Of a stretch of DNA of 64,000 nt, positions 33,954 through 42,300 are shown one piece after another. Position 1 is the first letter of the stretch; each line of letters begins with the position of its first letter. The notes under the pieces were generated by a model. It ran no database searches and was not told the DNA's origin. It saw only the letters and a list, made by a program, of their open reading frames with translations. Both the position numbers and the translations under genes were made by a program. The stretch is from an uncultured Clostridia bacterium (lineage in GTDB: Bacteria; Bacillota; Clostridia; Oscillospirales; Acutalibacteraceae): the NCBI GenBank assembly GCA_947589575.1, contig CANQBM010000003.1, forward strand, positions 1 to 64,000. The letters are read 5' to 3'.

Positions 33954-34742
33954 TCATATATTTATTATTTCAGGATTTAAAATTGCTGAAAAATCCTTAG
34001 AATCAACAGTTGATACCGCTACATATACCCTGTCTGTTTCAAAGGATTTTTTTCCGGAGGATATTTTTATTTTATCCGGCTTAAATGCTTTGAGCACCCC
34101 CTCTCCTCCTACAGAATTAAACGGTATAACACGCTGGGTATCAAATGATACTTTACTGCTGTCAACAACAATAACAGGATAGTCGGAAAACGGCTCTTTA
34201 AGTTTATTACCCGTGTCCGCAAAGGCATACATATGTACCTGCGCGCCGTCCTTAAAAATGGTTAATGAGTAAATCTCGTTTTTCCCCACGGTTCTGTTAT
34301 AAATCTTCACAACAAGCAAAGCTGTAAGATATGCCGCAAGCGCGCTTATTAATAGAGTTCTTGCGGGTATATCAAAATATAGCACATCATTATGTATAGT
34401 AATACCCTGCGGTTTAAATATAAGCCATAATGCAAGTATTACACCTAAAAGAAGCATATTTGAAAAGTAGAAAATTCCCAAGGTTCTGAAAAAAACATCC
34501 GCTCTTTTAAAGCCGAAAGCAATCAGAATTATTATTGCAGATATAATAATTTTTCCCAGTACCGTAATCAGAAAATGCAGTTCGTCAAGAAGTATGACAA
34601 GCGAATATAAACCACCCGCTAAGGAGGATAAAAGCAACCTTGAGGTTTTCGTATTTTCCTTTATAAAGAGTTTTGTTAAAAGCAGGAGCAAATATGTAAT
34701 AAAAAAATTTACTACAAAAAGCACATCAACATAAATTATCAA
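33954..34742 (-). CDS. spoIIGA: Sporulation sigma-E factor processing peptidase SpoIIGA
   Basis: Membrane aspartic protease that activates pro-SigE after a signal from the forespore. The N-terminal half has five hydrophobic segments; the C-terminal cytoplasmic domain carries the catalytic Asp in YAFADTGNKLKEPFSDYPV (about residues 170-190). Two non-ATG starts compete: GTG at 34748 abuts the GGGAGGGG ribosome binding site, so TTG at 34742 (giving M-IIYVDVLFVVNF, like the Bacillus start) is preferred; the product is then 262 residues. Its stop precedes sigE by nine bases. The promoter appears to lie within the hairpin just upstream. Confidence 0.9.
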   Translation of the reverse strand: MIIYVDVLFVVNFFITYLLLLLTKLFIKENTKTSRLLLSSLAGGLYSLVILLDELHFLITVLGKIIISAIIILIAFGFKRADVFFRTLGIFYFSNMLLLGVILALWLIFKPQGITIHNDVLYFDIPARTLLISALAAYLTALLVVKIYNRTVGKNEIYSLTIFKDGAQVHMYAFADTGNKLKEPFSDYPVIVVDSSKVSFDTQRVIPFNSVGGEGVLKAFKPDKIKISSGKKSFETDRVYVAVSTVDSKDFSAILNPEIINI

Positions 34743-34744
34743 AA

Positions 34745-34800
34745 ACACCCCTCCCGCTAACTATAATTATAGTCAGCGAAAGGGGTTTAATTTGTCATAA
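34745..34800 (-). promoter_or_regulatory. Hairpin with embedded long-spacer (spoIIG-type) promoter before spoIIGA
   Basis: The 52-bp gap between ppi and spoIIGA is an interrupted inverted repeat (CCCCT..GCT.ACTATAAT and its complement, 34747-34787). On the minus strand TATAAT (34766-34771) has ATGACA (34793-34798) 21 bp upstream, the unusual spacing known for Spo0A-activated spoIIG. A TTTGTCATA (34791-34799, plus strand), one mismatch from a 0A box, covers that -35. The repeat could also terminate ppi transcripts and hide the spoIIGA ribosome binding site. Confidence 0.55.
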
Positions 34801-35358
34801 TTAATCTTCTATTATAATTGTTTCAATCACTACGTCGTATACAGGTTTATCAGCCATGCCTGTTTTGGTTGAGGCAATATCCTCAAGCACATCGGCGCCG
34901 TCGCAAAGCATACCGAATACAGTATGGTGGAAATCAAGCCACGGCGTGCCGCCTGACTCCTTGTACTTATTGATAACCTCCTGCGGAAAGCCTTTATCCT
35001 TCAAATCCTCCATCTGAGAAAGAAGAGAGTCTGGAACCGTCTTTGCCTGAACGATAAAAAACTGTGAGCCGTTAGTATTCGGACCGCTGTTTGCCATTGA
35101 CAAAGCGCCGTAATAATTGCGCGCATCAAGAGAAAACTCATCTTCAAACGCTTTTCCCCATATTGATTCGCCGCCGCATCCTGTTCCCGTCGGGTCGCCG
35201 CCCTGTATCATAAAATCCTTAATCACTCTGTGAAAGATAAGTCCGTCATAGTAGCCGTTTTTTGCATGGGTAGTGAAATTTTCAACAGCTTTAGGGGCTG
35301 CCTCGTCATTAAGTATAAATGACATATCTCCCTTATTAGTTTTAATAGTCGCTTTCAT
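34801..35358 (-). CDS. Cyclophilin-type peptidyl-prolyl isomerase
   Basis: A 185-residue cytoplasmic isomerase with no signal peptide. The core motifs [19 protein letters not shown] (with the catalytic Arg) and [16 protein letters not shown] are complete, as is the [19 protein letters not shown] end. An insert of about 30 residues ([20 protein letters not shown] and following) between the FFI and FHH segments makes it longer than the minimal PpiB. It overlaps the GH2 gene by one base and precedes spoIIGA; a stall-prone hairpin follows its stop. Confidence 0.93.
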   Translation of the reverse strand: MKATIKTNKGDMSFILNDEAAPKAVENFTTHAKNGYYDGLIFHRVIKDFMIQGGDPTGTGCGGESIWGKAFEDEFSLDARNYYGALSMANSGPNTNGSQFFIVQAKTVPDSLLSQMEDLKDKGFPQEVINKYKESGGTPWLDFHHTVFGMLCDGADVLEDIASTKTGMADKPVYDVVIETIIIED

Positions 35359-37061
35359 TATAACTTAACCCTTTCATTTATTTTCTTAATCACATCGGTA
35401 TCAATCTTAACAATCTCTCTGTCATAAGTCATAAGTCCGTTAAGCTCATCCTCAACATCAGTAAGCTGGGTATAAACGGCAGCGGACAGACCGTCTTTAA
35501 TCTGAGGGATAATCGTGTTATTAAAGAGCCTTGAATACGCTTTTGTTAAAGAGTCTTTGGTATTATAAATTTTATATCCGAACATCTTTTTATTAAAAGT
35601 ATGTCCGTTTATTCTCATACTGAATCCGCCGTACTCCGAAAGCACATACGGTCTGTTACCTTTTTTAACTCTGATAGGAGTAAAGTAAATATGCTTTGAA
35701 ATAACATCACTTTTACCCATATCGTGCCAACCCGAAGCACTGTCAACAAGTCTTGTGGGATCAAGCTCCTTGATTTTTTCATACGCCTTTGCGCTGTCAA
35801 ACTGCCCCCATCCCTCATTGAACGGAACCCACATCGCAATACACGGGCAGTTGTAAAGGTGGTTTACGGTTTCCTCAAGCTCCTGAAGGTAGAGGTCTCT
35901 TCCCTCCTTGTCTGTTCTGTGGTAATTATTGTAATTCCTGTCATCAAGAGTTATACCGAGAAACGGAAGAACAGAAACCTCAGGACCGTAATTACCTCCG
36001 CCGTTAACCATATCCTGCCATACAAGAATACCGTTTACATCACAGTAATGATACCATAAAAGAGGCTCAATTTTAATGTGCTTTCTAAGCATATTAAAGC
36101 CTGCTTTTTTCGCAAAAAGAATATCGTTTTCCATTGCCTGATTTGTAGGAGGAGTAAGATATCCGTCGGAATAATATCCCTGGTCAAGAAGTCCGTTATG
36201 GAAATACGGCTTGTTATTAAGAAACAACCTTTTAATTCCCTTTTCATCAACTCCTGTTGAAAACTTACGCATACCAAAATATGATTTTATACTTTCCCCG
36301 CACGCCTTAAATACAACATTGTACAAAAACGGTGATTCGGGACTCCACGGTTTAAAATCAGGTATTTTAACAATACGGTCGGTAGTATCGGCAACAAGCT
36401 CTTCACCGTCATAGATTAAAACTTCAACATCATCAGTACCGAAATATTCAAACTTAACCTGTTCATTATCGTAATCGGGAGTGATTTTCACTCTATCTAA
36501 AAAATTCTCGGGTGTGGATTCAAGCCATACAGACTGCCATATGCCGCTCTGGGGAGTATACCATACGCCGCCGCGCTTGGTTTTCTGCTTACCGCGGGAA
36601 TATGATTTTGTATCCGTATAATCCTTTACGCGAACTATAAGAACATTTTCCATACCCTCGTCAGCGAGATATTTGGTAAGCTCCATCTTAAACGGAGTAT
36701 AGCCTCCCTTATGTTCTCCTATTTCTCTGCCGTTTAGAAAAACACAGGCAATTTGGTCAACAGCCCCGAAATTGATAAAAACTCTGCCTTTGTTAAAGCC
36801 TTCGGGCAGCGTAAAACGCTTTTGATAAAAAAGATACTCGTCGGGATTAATCATTCTGCAAACGCTTGAAAGCTCCGTTTCCGGTGAGAAAGGAACAGTA
36901 ATCTGCGCTGTAAAATAACGCGGCATATTTTCCGTTTTTCTTATAACATAATCCCATGTGCCGTTAAGGCTTATGTAACTGTCCCTGACAAACTGCGGTC
37001 TGGGATACTCCGGAAGAGGATGCTCCCTGTCAAAATTTTTACTCCATCTTGTTAACAGCAT
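35358..37061 (-). CDS. Glycoside hydrolase family 2 protein
   Basis: A 567-residue GH2-type beta-glycosidase. The N-terminal sugar-binding jelly roll ([38 protein letters not shown]) leads to an immunoglobulin-like domain and the TIM barrel. The barrel has the acid/base Glu in [14 protein letters not shown] (about residue 420) and a nucleophile candidate in [12 protein letters not shown]. No signal peptide is visible, so it should be cytoplasmic. At under 600 residues it resembles the short beta-galactosidase/glucuronidase branch. It is sandwiched between an ABC exporter gene and a cyclophilin gene, a context that does not indicate a sugar. Confidence 0.88.
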   Translation of the reverse strand: MLLTRWSKNFDREHPLPEYPRPQFVRDSYISLNGTWDYVIRKTENMPRYFTAQITVPFSPETELSSVCRMINPDEYLFYQKRFTLPEGFNKGRVFINFGAVDQIACVFLNGREIGEHKGGYTPFKMELTKYLADEGMENVLIVRVKDYTDTKSYSRGKQKTKRGGVWYTPQSGIWQSVWLESTPENFLDRVKITPDYDNEQVKFEYFGTDDVEVLIYDGEELVADTTDRIVKIPDFKPWSPESPFLYNVVFKACGESIKSYFGMRKFSTGVDEKGIKRLFLNNKPYFHNGLLDQGYYSDGYLTPPTNQAMENDILFAKKAGFNMLRKHIKIEPLLWYHYCDVNGILVWQDMVNGGGNYGPEVSVLPFLGITLDDRNYNNYHRTDKEGRDLYLQELEETVNHLYNCPCIAMWVPFNEGWGQFDSAKAYEKIKELDPTRLVDSASGWHDMGKSDVISKHIYFTPIRVKKGNRPYVLSEYGGFSMRINGHTFNKKMFGYKIYNTKDSLTKAYSRLFNNTIIPQIKDGLSAAVYTQLTDVEDELNGLMTYDREIVKIDTDVIKKINERVKL

Positions 37062-37066
37062 AATTT

Positions 37067-38758
37067 TTACCCCTCAACAATTTTCCCGTTAATGATTTGG
37101 ATATTCTTATTACAAATCTCAAGCGCCGCTTTCTTATGTGACACTATAATGCAGGTCACGTTCTCAAGCTCCTTAAGATTTTTTAAAAACTGCTTTTCTG
37201 TATTTTCATCTAAAGCGGATGTTGCTTCATCAAGAAGTAATACCGGCGACTTTGAAAGCAGGCTTCTTGCAATGGCAAGTCTTTGCACCTGCCCCTCGGA
37301 AAGTCCCATACCCTTTTCACCGATTAAGGTTTCAAGTCCGTCCGGAAATTCGTCAATAAACTGCTTCGCGCAGCTTGCTCTTATTGCATTTTCAATTTCA
37401 TCGTCGGTTACGTTATCGTTAATAAATGTTAAATTTTCCCTTATTGTGCCCGATATAACCATATTACCCTGCGGGACATATGAAAAAAGGCGTCTTGTAC
37501 TCTTGTCAACGGGTATACTGCCGTCTGCAGTTTCAATATTAATATCACCGTTTTGAACTGTAAAAACTCCTAAAAGCAGTTTCAAAAGCGTGCTTTTACC
37601 GATGCCGGATATACCCATAATTGCGACAAAATCGCCCTTGTTAAAGGAAAATGATGTATTGTCAAATATTATATCCCTGTCATACTTAAAGCTGATATTA
37701 TTAAAATTAACCGATAAGAGCTTATCATACACGTCATTAACATCAATGGGACTGTTATTCGCACTGATTTCATCCTCAATGCTATCAATTTCAATAAGCC
37801 TTTCAGCAGAGGCTATCATTGAGAAATACTGCGGCATAACACCCGAAAGAGACGCAAACGGCGTCTGAACCTGATTAACAAGCTGAAGCATTGCCGTTAC
37901 CATACCGTAGGTCATAAGTCCGTTCAGGAGCCTCCATGCGCCAAAAGCAACGGCAAACACCGTTCCAATACTGAATACTGTATTAAGACCGGTATTTGCG
38001 AAAATGCTGAAATTCCTTCTCTTTATCTTCGCGTCAAAATTGTTTTCCTGCAAGACGTCAGTCCGGCTTTGAATTTTATCCTCAACCGAAAATGCTTTGA
38101 CAACTAAAAGATTTGATACTATTTCCTGAATAAAGGAGCGTGTTTTGCCTTCGGTTTCCTGTACTTTTTTATGAAGTATTTTAAGCCTTTTTCTAAAAAG
38201 ACGTGTAATTAAAAATATAACGCATCCTCCGACTAAAAACGCAAGCGCAAAAACCTTATCAATAATAACAAGGTAAATCAGTGAGCTTATGAGCTTAGTG
38301 AAGAAAAAGATACTTTGCGGAAGAATTCTTGTAAAACCTTCTGTCACTATATTAACGTCATTGAACATTCTGTTTTGAAGCTCGCCCGTATGATATGATG
38401 TAACCTTTGAATAATCCTTCTTCATAATTACATCAAGAAGATGGCGTTTAATTATAATTTCAAGCCTGCCTTTGCACCGCTCGGAAACACAGCTTCGTGT
38501 AATGCTCAGTGTCATCTGAAGCAAAACAACACCGAGAAGCGCAAAAGCAAATTTTACAATATAGTTTATATCATGGCGGATTGTTGCGCCGTCAATAACA
38601 TTTTTTGAAAAATTTGCAAAAGCGACTGAAGTAACACCGTGTATAACATTAACAATAATAAGAAAAACAAGCGTCGGCATCTGGCTTTTACAGATTTTCA
38701 CAATCCATTTAATTACCGCCCTATCAGATTTATTTACATTTGTATTAATATTTTCCAA
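37067..38758 (-). CDS. ABC exporter, fused permease and ATPase (ABCB/MsbA type)
   Basis: A 563-residue half-transporter. Six membrane helices occupy residues ~20-310. The ATPase has Walker A GISGIGKSTLLKLLLG, signature GLSEGQVQRLAIARSLL, Walker B PVLLLDEATSALDE and the H-loop ending IIVSHKKAALEIC. No C39 peptidase domain is present, so it is not a double-glycine bacteriocin exporter. The upstream neighbour, six bases away, encodes a signal-peptidase-like protein. In related Clostridia such a pair occurs with PqqD-type small proteins of peptide-modification loci; no PqqD or precursor is visible here. Confidence 0.88.
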   Translation of the reverse strand: MENINTNVNKSDRAVIKWIVKICKSQMPTLVFLIIVNVIHGVTSVAFANFSKNVIDGATIRHDINYIVKFAFALLGVVLLQMTLSITRSCVSERCKGRLEIIIKRHLLDVIMKKDYSKVTSYHTGELQNRMFNDVNIVTEGFTRILPQSIFFFTKLISSLIYLVIIDKVFALAFLVGGCVIFLITRLFRKRLKILHKKVQETEGKTRSFIQEIVSNLLVVKAFSVEDKIQSRTDVLQENNFDAKIKRRNFSIFANTGLNTVFSIGTVFAVAFGAWRLLNGLMTYGMVTAMLQLVNQVQTPFASLSGVMPQYFSMIASAERLIEIDSIEDEISANNSPIDVNDVYDKLLSVNFNNISFKYDRDIIFDNTSFSFNKGDFVAIMGISGIGKSTLLKLLLGVFTVQNGDINIETADGSIPVDKSTRRLFSYVPQGNMVISGTIRENLTFINDNVTDDEIENAIRASCAKQFIDEFPDGLETLIGEKGMGLSEGQVQRLAIARSLLSKSPVLLLDEATSALDENTEKQFLKNLKELENVTCIIVSHKKAALEICNKNIQIINGKIVEG

Positions 38759-38764
38759 ATCTGA

Positions 38765-39220
38765 CTATTCTCCTTTTTTAAATAAATGACGCTTAATATA
38801 ATTTATTCCTCTTATAAATATAAGAAATACAGGTCTTACAGGAAGAAGCGCAACCCATACTCTTGAATAAATTTTGTACGAAATAGATTTTTCTAAATCA
38901 ACGTAGCGTTTGCCGTTCTTGTAAAACCCTACAAGCACACCGCAAATCATATCATCGGTAACATATTCTTTCTTCATCAGATTATCACCGACTATAATAT
39001 AATGGTCGTCACACACCTTAATAATTCTGTGCATTACATATTTACCGTTTTTTGTAACATAAACCGGTACATCGTATTTTTTTAACCTGCCTTTATTTTT
39101 AACAACAATGATATTATCACGCTGGTGATGAATAAGAGGCAGCATTGACGTACCAATAGTAAGCCCCGTATACTTGCCCGTGGCGTCAAGTATTTCCTTT
39201 ATAGATTTAAATTCATTCAT
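38765..39220 (-). CDS. S24/S26 family peptidase, signal-peptidase-like (SipW type)
   Basis: A 151-residue protein with the signal peptidase I fold. The Ser of TGLTIGTSMLPLIHH (about residue 25), then VMHRIIKV, in which His replaces the Lys of classical type I enzymes, and a GDN box (HYIIVGDNLMKKEYV) point to the endoplasmic-reticulum/SipW-like subclass. It lacks the usual N-terminal membrane anchor; a hydrophobic stretch near the C-terminus (WVALLPVRPVFLIFI) could bind membrane instead. Transcribed with an ABC exporter six bases downstream, it may process an exported peptide. The substrate is unknown. Confidence 0.75.
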   Translation of the reverse strand: MNEFKSIKEILDATGKYTGLTIGTSMLPLIHHQRDNIIVVKNKGRLKKYDVPVYVTKNGKYVMHRIIKVCDDHYIIVGDNLMKKEYVTDDMICGVLVGFYKNGKRYVDLEKSISYKIYSRVWVALLPVRPVFLIFIRGINYIKRHLFKKGE

Positions 39221-39245
39221 AAAAACACTCCGATATAATCAATTT

Positions 39246-39274
39246 ATTATAACAGATTTATTTTATATATGCAA
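39246..39274 (-). promoter_or_regulatory. Promoter of the peptidase-ABC exporter operon
   Basis: Minus strand TTGCAT (39269-39274), 17-bp spacer, perfect TATAAT (39246-39251), 26 bp before the start codon with CGGAG ribosome binding site. Confidence 0.7.
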
Positions 39275-39335
39275 TATTAAGAATAAGCGCTGTTTACAAG
39301 CTTAATTATAGCGCATTAATTTTTAGTTAAAGAAA

Positions 39336-39365
39336 AAGTACAGGTTATTCCCACAGCCTGTACTT
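39336..39365 (-). terminator. Terminator of the rrf2-tcdA-larE operon
   Basis: Perfect 9-bp stem AAGTACAGG (39336-39344) / complement (39357-39365), 12-base loop, followed on the minus strand by TTTTTCTTT. Confidence 0.85.
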
Positions 39366-39398
39366 ATATATATTTTATTTCGCTTGCGCCTATATTGA

Positions 39399-40205
39399 CT
39401 ATAATCCGAATATTTCGTTCATACTGCCGGTACGGTAGCCTGTTAAATCCATAGTAACATATGAAAAGCCGAATTTCTTAAACATTGAAACTATCTGTTC
39501 TCTGTTTTGAATAAGCCTTTCAAACTCATTTGGATATACTTCTATTCTTGCAACATTGTTATGTACTCTTACTCTTACCTGTTTAAAATCAAGATCAAGT
39601 AATAACTGCTCCGCCTTACCGACCATAATTAATTTCTCTCTCGTTATTGTTTCGCCGTAAACAAATCGTGAGGACAAGCATGCAAACGACTGTTTATCCC
39701 AAGTGGAAAGTCCCTCTTCCTTTGAAAGTATACGAATTTCCGCCTTTGATAATCCGGCAAAACGAAGAGGACTCTTTACATTCAATTCCTTTACCGCCTG
39801 AAGACCGGGTCTGTAATCACCTTCGTCGTCCGTATTTGATCCCTCAATTATATTTTCTATTGAATTTTCTTTTGCGATCTCTGTTATTTTTGTGAAAAGC
39901 GCTTTTTTGCAAAGATAGCATCTGTTAACAGGATTATTGCAAAAGCCGTCAACATCAAGCTCATTAAATTCAAAAATAATATGGCTGATATTTTCTTTTT
40001 TGCAAAAGACGGACGCCTCGTCAATCTCCCTTTTTGGAAATGAGCACGCCTGCGCGGTAACAGCGATAACATTGTCGCCGAGTACATCATGCGCCGTTTT
40101 TAAAAGAAATGTTGAATCAACTCCGCTTGAAAAAGCAACAGCAACGCTTTTAAGAGATTTCAAATAATTCTTTAATGTATCATACTTTTTATGTAACTTA
40201 TCCAT
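39399..40205 (-). CDS. larE: LarE-like ATP-dependent sulfur transferase
   Basis: A 268-residue PP-loop enzyme. The pyrophosphatase motif VAFSSGVDSTFLLK (about residues 23-36) is intact. LarE builds the sulfur atoms of the nickel-pincer cofactor of lactate racemase. Here the residues NRCYLCKKAL and SFACLSSRF give three conserved cysteines, the arrangement described for LarE proteins that carry a [4Fe-4S] cluster and avoid sacrificing a protein cysteine. larA, larB and larC are not in the window; the neighbours are rrf2 and tcdA. The role may therefore be sulfur insertion into another cofactor. It overlaps the tcdA stop by one base. Confidence 0.85.
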   Translation of the reverse strand: MDKLHKKYDTLKNYLKSLKSVAVAFSSGVDSTFLLKTAHDVLGDNVIAVTAQACSFPKREIDEASVFCKKENISHIIFEFNELDVDGFCNNPVNRCYLCKKALFTKITEIAKENSIENIIEGSNTDDEGDYRPGLQAVKELNVKSPLRFAGLSKAEIRILSKEEGLSTWDKQSFACLSSRFVYGETITREKLIMVGKAEQLLLDLDFKQVRVRVHNNVARIEVYPNEFERLIQNREQIVSMFKKFGFSYVTMDLTGYRTGSMNEIFGL

Positions 40206-40975
40206 CAGTAATTATTTCTCACTCCTGTTAATTCCTTAATAACCTCGCCTGCGATTATTAAACCGGCAACACTCGGAACAAAGGCATTACTTCCCGGAAT
40301 CTGTCTTTTATGAGCAGAATTACCTTGCTCACCCTCGGCAGTAGAAATACCTTCCCTACCACAGTCTTCAACAATATTACTAACGGGAATCATTGGCGGT
40401 TCCTTGGAATAAACAACCTTCAGCTTTTTTATTCCTCTGTTTTTAAGTTCGCGCCGCATAACCCTCGCAAGCGGACAAACGGAGGTTTTGTATATATCCG
40501 TCACCTCAAAAGCTGTCGGGTCAAGCTTATTACCCGCGCCCATAGAGCTGATTACGGGCGTGCCTGATTTCTGCGCATTTTCTGCGATAAGCAGTTTTCC
40601 TGTAACAGTATCAATAGCATCAACAACATAGTCGAAACGAGCAAAATCAAACTCACCGGCCGTTTCGCTTGTATAAAAAACCTTGTGCTTAAATATCTTT
40701 ACATCGGGATTAATTTCAAGCAAACGCTCTTCTGCCGCGTCAACCTTATATTTGCCAAGTGTTTTGTGTGTTGCAAAAACCTGACGGTTAATATTTGTAA
40801 TACATACCCTGTCATTATCAATTAAATCTATGGCCCCTATACCGCTTCTGACAAGTGCTTCGGCAGTATAGCCGCCAACACCTCCGATACCGAAAACGGC
40901 GACACGGCTTTTCGCAAGCTTGTTTACGGCGTCTTTTCCGAATAAAAGCTCAGTTCTTGAAAATTGATTTAACAT
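40205..40975 (-). CDS. tcdA: TcdA-like tRNA threonylcarbamoyladenosine dehydratase (ThiF/E1 family)
   Basis: A 256-residue E1-like adenylyltransferase that in its best-known role converts t6A37 of tRNA into cyclic t6A, with CsdA-type desulfurases nearby in enterobacteria. The nucleotide motif VAVFGIGGVGGYTAEALVRS (about residues 28-47), the ATP-contact NINRQVFATHKTLGKYKVDA and DYVVDAIDTVTGKLL are clear. Toward the C-terminus a cysteine in VEDCGREG and a C-terminal VAGLIIAGEVIKEL helix follow the TcdA pattern. It is 21 bases after the rrf2 gene and directly before larE, a redox/sulfur context. Confidence 0.88.
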   Translation of the reverse strand: MLNQFSRTELLFGKDAVNKLAKSRVAVFGIGGVGGYTAEALVRSGIGAIDLIDNDRVCITNINRQVFATHKTLGKYKVDAAEERLLEINPDVKIFKHKVFYTSETAGEFDFARFDYVVDAIDTVTGKLLIAENAQKSGTPVISSMGAGNKLDPTAFEVTDIYKTSVCPLARVMRRELKNRGIKKLKVVYSKEPPMIPVSNIVEDCGREGISTAEGEQGNSAHKRQIPGSNAFVPSVAGLIIAGEVIKELTGVRNNY

Positions 40976-40996
40976 AACCTCTCCTTAGTAATTTTA

Positions 40997-41434
40997 TTAT
41001 ATTACGTAATCAAAATTACCCATATCCTTTTTACGCTCTATAATATCCTGCAGCGTTATGCTGTCTAAATACTCATTTATGACTTTATTTAAGCCCTCCC
41101 AGACAAACAGTGTCGAGCAATAAATTTTTCTTTCACACGTATTTTCCTCATGCTCAAGGCAGGAAACAGGCGCAAGACCGCCTTCGGTAATTCTCAAAAC
41201 ATCTGCGACAGTATATTTATCAGGCGTCTGTGCAAGCATATAACCGCCCTGATAACCGCGGTTTGTTTTTAAAATATCAGGTCTGTTTAGAATAGAAACA
41301 ATTTGTTCTAAATATTTTTTAGATATATCCTGTCTTTTAGCAATATCTTTTAGCGCGATATAGCCGTCGTTTCTGTGCTCGGCAAGGTCAGCCAGCATAC
41401 GAAGCGCATATCTGCCTTTTGTTGAAATTTTCAT
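40997..41434 (-). CDS. Rrf2-family transcriptional regulator (IscR/CymR-like)
   Basis: A 145-residue dimeric winged-helix regulator. The Rrf2 N-terminus MKISTKGRYALRMLADLAEH and the recognition helix SKKYLEQIVSILNRPDIL are textbook. Three cysteines of the cluster-binding segment are present in VSCLEHEENTCERKIYC, so it may sense iron-sulfur status like IscR rather than cysteine like CymR. It heads an operon with tcdA and larE. A perfect AACCTA-N9-TAGGTT palindrome across its own -10 suggests autoregulation. Confidence 0.92.
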   Translation of the reverse strand: MKISTKGRYALRMLADLAEHRNDGYIALKDIAKRQDISKKYLEQIVSILNRPDILKTNRGYQGGYMLAQTPDKYTVADVLRITEGGLAPVSCLEHEENTCERKIYCSTLFVWEGLNKVINEYLDSITLQDIIERKKDMGNFDYVI

Positions 41435-41451
41435 TTTTTCACCGCCTTAAT

Positions 41452-41472
41452 AACCTAATAATATCATAGGTT
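41452..41472 (-). promoter_or_regulatory. Candidate Rrf2 operator
   Basis: Perfect inverted repeat AACCTA (41452-41457), nine bases, TAGGTT (41467-41472), lying over the -10 hexamer TATTAT of the rrf2 operon promoter. Position fits repression by the encoded regulator. Confidence 0.6.
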
Positions 41473-41486
41473 TTATATGATTTCAA
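41458..41486 (-). promoter_or_regulatory. rrf2-tcdA-larE promoter
   Basis: Minus strand TTGAAA (41481-41486), 17-bp spacer, TATTAT (41458-41463), overlapped by the palindrome. Confidence 0.7.
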
Positions 41487-41616
41487 GACATGCGCAGGAT
41501 AATAAATATTAAGCGTATAATTATTTTGGACAGCCGCCCAACTTTTTATAATTACAAGGAGATTGTCAAGGTATAAAAAAACGACGCTTAGAATAGTATT
41601 TTCTTAGGTGATGAAA

Positions 41617-42300
41617 ATGTTTACTGCTTTGTTTTCAGCTATCAGCGCACATTTGATTTATTTTATTCTGCACATTCAAAATACATCAAGTTTTCCGAAA
41701 CCGCTCAGTCCTAAAGAAGAGACCGAAATGATAAAAAGGATGCGCGAAGGTGACAAGAACGCGCGCGGAATACTGATTGAAAGAAATTTAAGGCTTGTAA
41801 GCCATATAGTAAAAAAATACTATTCAAAGACGAATGATACCGACGATTTAATCAGTATCGGAACAATCGGGCTGATAAAAGCTATTGATTCCTTTAAGGA
41901 CGATAAAGGCACCCGCCTTGCAACATACGCATCACGTTGTATTGAAAATGAAATACTGATGCACTTTAGGGCAGGAAAAAAGCTGTCTAACGATGTATAT
42001 TTGAACGATACTCTTGAAATCGACAAAGACGGAAATCCGTTGACTATTGAGGACACAATCAGCAGTCCCGATGATTTGGCAGAGGATTTAGAAGTTAAGG
42101 TGAGATGGGAAAAGGTTGCAAAAGAAATTGAAAACATGGAAGATGAAAGGGAAAAGGAAATCATAATACTGAGATACGGTTTAAATAACAAAAAACCTCT
42201 GACGCAGCGCGAGGTTGCTCAGAGGTTAAATATAAGCCGAAGTTATGTATCAAGAATTGAAAAAAAGGTATTAAAAGATTTGAAAGACAAGACCGAATAA
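41617..42300 (+). CDS. sigK: Sporulation sigma factor SigK (pro-sigma-K), uninterrupted
   Basis: Late mother-cell sigma factor of 227 residues with start at 41617 after AGGTGAT. The short hydrophobic pro-sequence (FTALFSAISAHLIYFIL) precedes SSFPKPLSPKEE, matching the processing region of SigK. Region 2 reads RLVSHIVKKYYSKTNDTDDL and YASRCIENEILMHFRAG; region 4 has EVAQRLNISRSYVSRIEKKV. The gene is whole, with no skin-type element. The pro-sequence implies that the SpoIVFB protease should exist elsewhere. It ends exactly against the convergent fumarase-like gene, with no terminator between them. Confidence 0.95.
   Translation: MFTALFSAISAHLIYFILHIQNTSSFPKPLSPKEETEMIKRMREGDKNARGILIERNLRLVSHIVKKYYSKTNDTDDLISIGTIGLIKAIDSFKDDKGTRLATYASRCIENEILMHFRAGKKLSNDVYLNDTLEIDKDGNPLTIEDTISSPDDLAEDLEVKVRWEKVAKEIENMEDEREKEIIILRYGLNNKKPLTQREVAQRLNISRSYVSRIEKKVLKDLKDKTE

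Noticed and set aside
41490-41611. Short plus-strand frames before sigK, including a 14-codon TTG frame behind AAGGAG (41557) ending at the sigK ribosome binding site.
   Set aside because: Too short, non-ATG and without recognisable sequence; a leader peptide cannot be supported.
41452-41616. tRNA or small RNA gene in the sigK-rrf2 gap.
   Set aside because: No cloverleaf, no strong promoter-hairpin-U-tract unit; only the rrf2 promoter and operator are supported.
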